Positions 19,363-22,216 of a stretch of DNA of 22,216 nt are shown here, in pieces. A program made the position numbers and the translations under genes. The stretch is from Catenaria anguillulae PL171 (taxonomy: Eukaryota > Blastocladiomycota > Blastocladiomycetes > Blastocladiales > Catenariaceae): NCBI GenBank assembly GCA_002102555.1, contig MCFL01000350.1, forward strand, positions 1 through 22,216, in the 5' to 3' direction. Every line of letters begins with the position of its first letter. Within the stretch, counting starts at the first letter, position 1. The notes beneath the pieces are model-generated. The model was not told the DNA's origin, ran no database searches, and worked only from the letters and a program-made list of their open reading frames with translations.

Positions 19363-19736
19363 TCTTCCCTTGTCCTCGTCTGCTCGCTGTTGTCTTGACT
19401 CTGTTTCCCTTTGTTTGTCTTTGAACTTTCCTGACTTTCTGTTTCATGGTGTGTATTCTTTGCATCTGTGATGTGGTTGACCGTTGACCTTGGGTCCTGT
19501 TGCTTTCCCTCTGCTTGCTTCCTCTTCTTCTTCTCCTTTTCTTTCTCACTCTCTCTCTCTCTCTCTTGTCCCCATGGCCAAGTGCCCCTACCGCCAATTG
19601 CTTGCCGTCCTTGCTTGCTTTTGTCATTCATTGAGTGTTTGAATCCGTGACCTCCCTGCTCCTGTCTTCTTTCAGGGCTTCTGTGTTGGTTTTTCAGCTT
19701 CAATACATGTGGTAGTGACGGGAAAAAAAAAAAAAA
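19363..19736 (+). other. LINE X: 3' UTR and poly(A)
   Basis: About 360 bp, including a short CT-rich tract (19520-19568) that is much shorter than in copies 1, C and E, then GGCCAAGTGCCCCTACC, the terminal block CAGCTTCAATACATGTGG and TAGTGACGGG, and A14. No gene. Confidence 0.87.
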
Positions 19737-20760
19737 TGCAAGCAAAGGCTTTGTGCTTGCGTTCAACACGAGAGACGGTGGAGTGGGGAGTGTGACGTCT
19801 AGAGGAGTTGAGGTGCCGCGCGCAGGCCCAGGCGAGATGAAGATATACCTGGGTGTATTTGTGGATGGATCGGGACCAAGGAAGGCGACGGAAAAAGTGA
19901 TGAGGGATGCCGTGACAAGTGCGATCAACGTCCTGAGGACGAAACGGGTCCTTGCCAGGATTGTGGTATACGTGATCAACTCAGCAATCATCCCCGCGGT
20001 TGCGTACCGTGCATTCGGTTACATCCCGTCACCGACTTTCCTTGACCAGCTTGACGCGAAGCTCCGTGCAGTGGTTCGAGGTGAAGCAAGATTGCCATCC
20101 AACACACCGGTCTCGCTGTTTTACGATGCAGCCACATACGGGCTTGCCTCCATCAAGCACACCATCCTCACAGCTCGAGTATCGCACCTTCGCTACTGTT
20201 TGAGCCAACCCGTGCAAAGCGAGCGTTTTCAAGTTGCATGCGCCATATCCAGTCGTGCCCAACGTGCAATCCGTTGGTGGGCCAACCCACTCTCACACCC
20301 GCCAAGCCAATTTACATCAGCAGGTCTCCCTGCCTCTCCGCTTCTAAACCTTCTTCCCCTTCTTTCTAGTTCTCTCACCTCAATTCACCTTGCTGGGCGT
20401 GCTGACCCTTTACATGTTTGTCCGGTGGATGACATCCCTTTGGAGGCCGTCATCCCGTCGCCTGTCCTTCATACCTTGCGCTCCCGTCTCCATGATGCTG
20501 GTGTTTACTCACTTTCTCCCCTTGTTTCCCTCTGTTGCTTCCAAGATCAGGACAGTACTCCAGCACGGTATGCAAACGCGTTCGCCTCTATCCGACATCT
20601 GCTCGCCAAGAGATGCCCTCGCCGTGGTCGCCTGCACAATGCCCTGGTTGCTTTGACCAACGCCGTTTCCGACTGGTGCACATCTCTCGGCCCAGTCGCT
20701 GCGATGCCAATTCAGCCCCGCCTGGCCCTTGCGCCGCGACACCATGTTGGCCAACTCATG
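19737..20760 (+). pseudogene. LINE copy 3 ORF2: RT thumb and linker
   Basis: Reads SKGFVLAFNTRDGG, MKIYLGVFVDGSG and YGLASIKHTILTARVSHL as in copy 1, without internal damage until about 20760. There CATGTCTTC has one G fewer than CATGGTCTTC of copy 1 and the frame is lost. The catalytic RT motifs A to C are absent because the copy starts after them. Confidence 0.83.
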
Positions 20761-22216
20761 TCTTCTTGGGGGAAAACGGGCTGCCAACCTTTGGTGTGTG
20801 TGTTGCCGTTGATTCCCGTAACACGGTGAACGGACCAATCGTCACGCTGCGCCACCTTGTGGAATGCACTTGCGTGATGCTTGACGAGGGTGTTGTGCCC
20901 CCCAACCACACTCTCCTCCATTTATGCCTTGACTGTGGTGATATGGGTAACTGCCAATTGTCGTCAGCAAAGTGTGGACGTGCCTGACTGCCTTGTCACC
21001 ATCCCACTTGCGTACACGTACCCAATCTCAGCCAAGTCTCTCACGAAGCGTCGTGACGGTGTGGACGCGTATGTTGTTCTTGCGCCCAACCGCGAATTGC
21101 CGGAGCACTGCCCGCACATGTTCAGCTTCTTCCCTGGATATGCACAAGACGACATGGATGTAGACAGTGACAACGGTAGCGACAATGACTGGTGCCAACG
21201 TCCAACCTCGGCCTACTCAGATCCTCCACTCGCAAATGTCACACGGCCGCTCACAGCACACCATGGCACGATCCTCGACTGTTGGACTGATGGCTCGCTG
21301 CAGCTTGCCACAGACGCGGACGACGCCGCCATGGGGCTTGGCGCTCACTGCCCCCAGCTTGACCTGGAAGTCATCGGCCACTTGCCGCCTGCGCCAACCA
21401 GCTCATTGCGCCCGAGCCCGAGGTTGCTGCTATCATTGCCATTGTTGACAAGCTCCCTGCTGGATCACATGTGCGTGTTTTTCTCAGACTCGGCTGTCGC
21501 TGTGCAGGTTGTTCCCATGTTTCTGGGCCTGCCCGATGCCAAGGCGATTGGGCCACGTCACCCGTCGCCGCTGCACAACTTGTTACTTGTCCTTCGTGCA
21601 CTGGTCAAGGAAAAGAAAATTGTGCTGGATCTTGTGAAGGTCAAGGGCCATGATGTGAATGCAGGGAACGAGAAGGCTGACAAGCTTGCCCGTTGTGGTG
21701 CAAACTGCCGTGAAGTGTACGCCTTTTGCCACGGTTTCTGGACGCAATTGACTTTGGGGCGTGGTGCAGGTAGGCCATGAGCTGGTATACGCGCAGGTGG
21801 CCGCGCAATTCGGCGTCAAGTACAGGTACAATCCCGCATCGATTGTACTCGTACATGCTCAATTGGTTGGGCAGCCTGACCTGACGGTGTTTGACGGGCC
21901 ATTCGTAATGGTCGCAAGGCATCGGCCATGTTCGCATCGTTGCCGACGACGCATCAGTCACGTTCCGCGTCAAGGTTTTGACGATTCGCCTGCCAACTCG
22001 CGCTCAACTCCACAAGTATTGGCCAGAGCGGGTGCCGTCCCCAAATTGTGTGCTCTGTGGTGCTCTCGACGATCAACAGCTTGGCTCAGGTGTGCACACT
22101 TGCCAACATACTCTGGACATGCCGATTGGATGTGCACGAACAAGATGGGAGCTGCTAGGCGTCGCAGGATGAGGCACACACAAGCGGCAGCAAAGACACT
22201 CGTCGAGCGGCTAATG
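20761..22216 (+). pseudogene. LINE copy 3 ORF2: Cys-rich module, RNase H, finger (many indels)
   Basis: Contains the same order as copy 1: the Cys/His-rich module (about 20868-20993), DCWTDGS near 21278, VFFSDSAVAV, KVKGHDVNAGNEKADKLAR, and the finger CVLCGALDDQQ near 22050. Single-base differences repeatedly change the frame, for example GTGTGGACG for GTGTGACG near 20974 and CGTGTTTTTC for CGTGTTTTC near 21480. After 21720 most are single-base losses in homopolymers. Confidence 0.8.

Larger units (their letters stand above)
14257..19736 (+). mobile_element. LINE X, 3' half (endonuclease C-half to poly(A)), forward strand
   Basis: Begins in mid-endonuclease exactly where the reverse-strand half at 7425 stops, and in the same reading frame. 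It carries the endonuclease C-half, a linker, RT, thumb, Cys-rich module, RNase H, C2HC finger, C-terminus, 3' UTR and A14 (19723-19736). Together with 7425-10936 it makes up a full-length element of roughly 7.9 kb without the nested insert. Broken: one stop in the EN-RT linker and, within or near RT, about four further lesions. From about 16740 to 19362 the frame is undamaged. Confidence 0.9.
19737..22216 (+). mobile_element. LINE copy 3, starts in RT, runs off the window
   Basis: Starts directly after the poly(A) of LINE X at TGCAAGCAAAGGCTTTGTGC, just past the YIDD box of the RT. It follows copy 1 (3960 to about 6446) almost base for base up to about 21700, including copy-1-specific variants such as GAGCCCGAGG. 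Scattered single-base indels occur from 20760 on and become dense after 21720. Two readings are possible: LINE X inserted into an older LINE here, or this is a 5'-truncated copy or an assembly duplicate of copy 1. Confidence 0.85.

Overview
This window is eukaryotic repeat DNA with no recognisable host gene. Nearly every stretch belongs to one of three element classes. One is an LTR retrotransposon of the Ty1/copia group. The second is a high-copy, poly(A)-tailed non-LTR retrotransposon (LINE) with a gag-like ORF1 and an ORF2 carrying APE-type endonuclease, reverse transcriptase, RNase H and a zf-RVT-like C2HC finger. The third is one tRNA-derived SINE. Poly(A) tails, 15-19 bp target-site duplications (TSDs), CT microsatellites and nested insertions suggest a TE-rich unicellular eukaryote or early-diverging fungus. 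The sequence alone does not fix the organism.

Layout, left to right: (1) 1-3129, the 3' part of a broken copia element (integrase C-terminal side, RT, RNase H, polypurine tract, 3' LTR at 2823-3129), which sits inside the RT of the next element. (2) 3130-7424, LINE copy 1 (+): RT, Cys-rich module, RNase H, 3' UTR, (CT)n, poly(A). (3) 7425-10936 (-), the 5' half of a LINE called X here: ORF1, then the start of ORF2 and the N-terminal half of its endonuclease. (4) 7864-8960 (-), LINE tail C inserted into X with a 15-bp TSD and itself hit by a SINE (8467-8820, +; 19-bp TSD). (5) 10978-12682 (+), LINE copy B, RNase H to 3' UTR. (6) 12683-14256 (-), LINE copy E, 5'-truncated, poly(T) at its left end. 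(7) 14257-19736 (+), the 3' part of a LINE starting in mid-endonuclease and running to poly(A). (8) 19737-22216 (+), LINE copy 3, nearly identical to copy 1.

The main structural result is that 7425-10936 (-) and 14257-19736 (+) look like the two halves of one LINE, X. Both break at the same endonuclease position and share the 15-bp sequence CGTGTGATTGGCATC, a TSD left by an antisense LINE insertion. The data fit an inversion of the intervening DNA by recombination between copy 1 and copy E, two very similar LINE tails in opposite orientation. A misassembly would look the same.

In X, the ORF1 stop and ORF2 start overlap as ATGA, which suggests termination-reinitiation. ORF2 also carries a conserved Cys/His module between RT and RNase H that I do not recognise. 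No copy in the window is intact. Two RT regions share the same frame break and stop codon. Indels against copy 1 become dense in the last 500 bases, which looks like a low-quality contig end.
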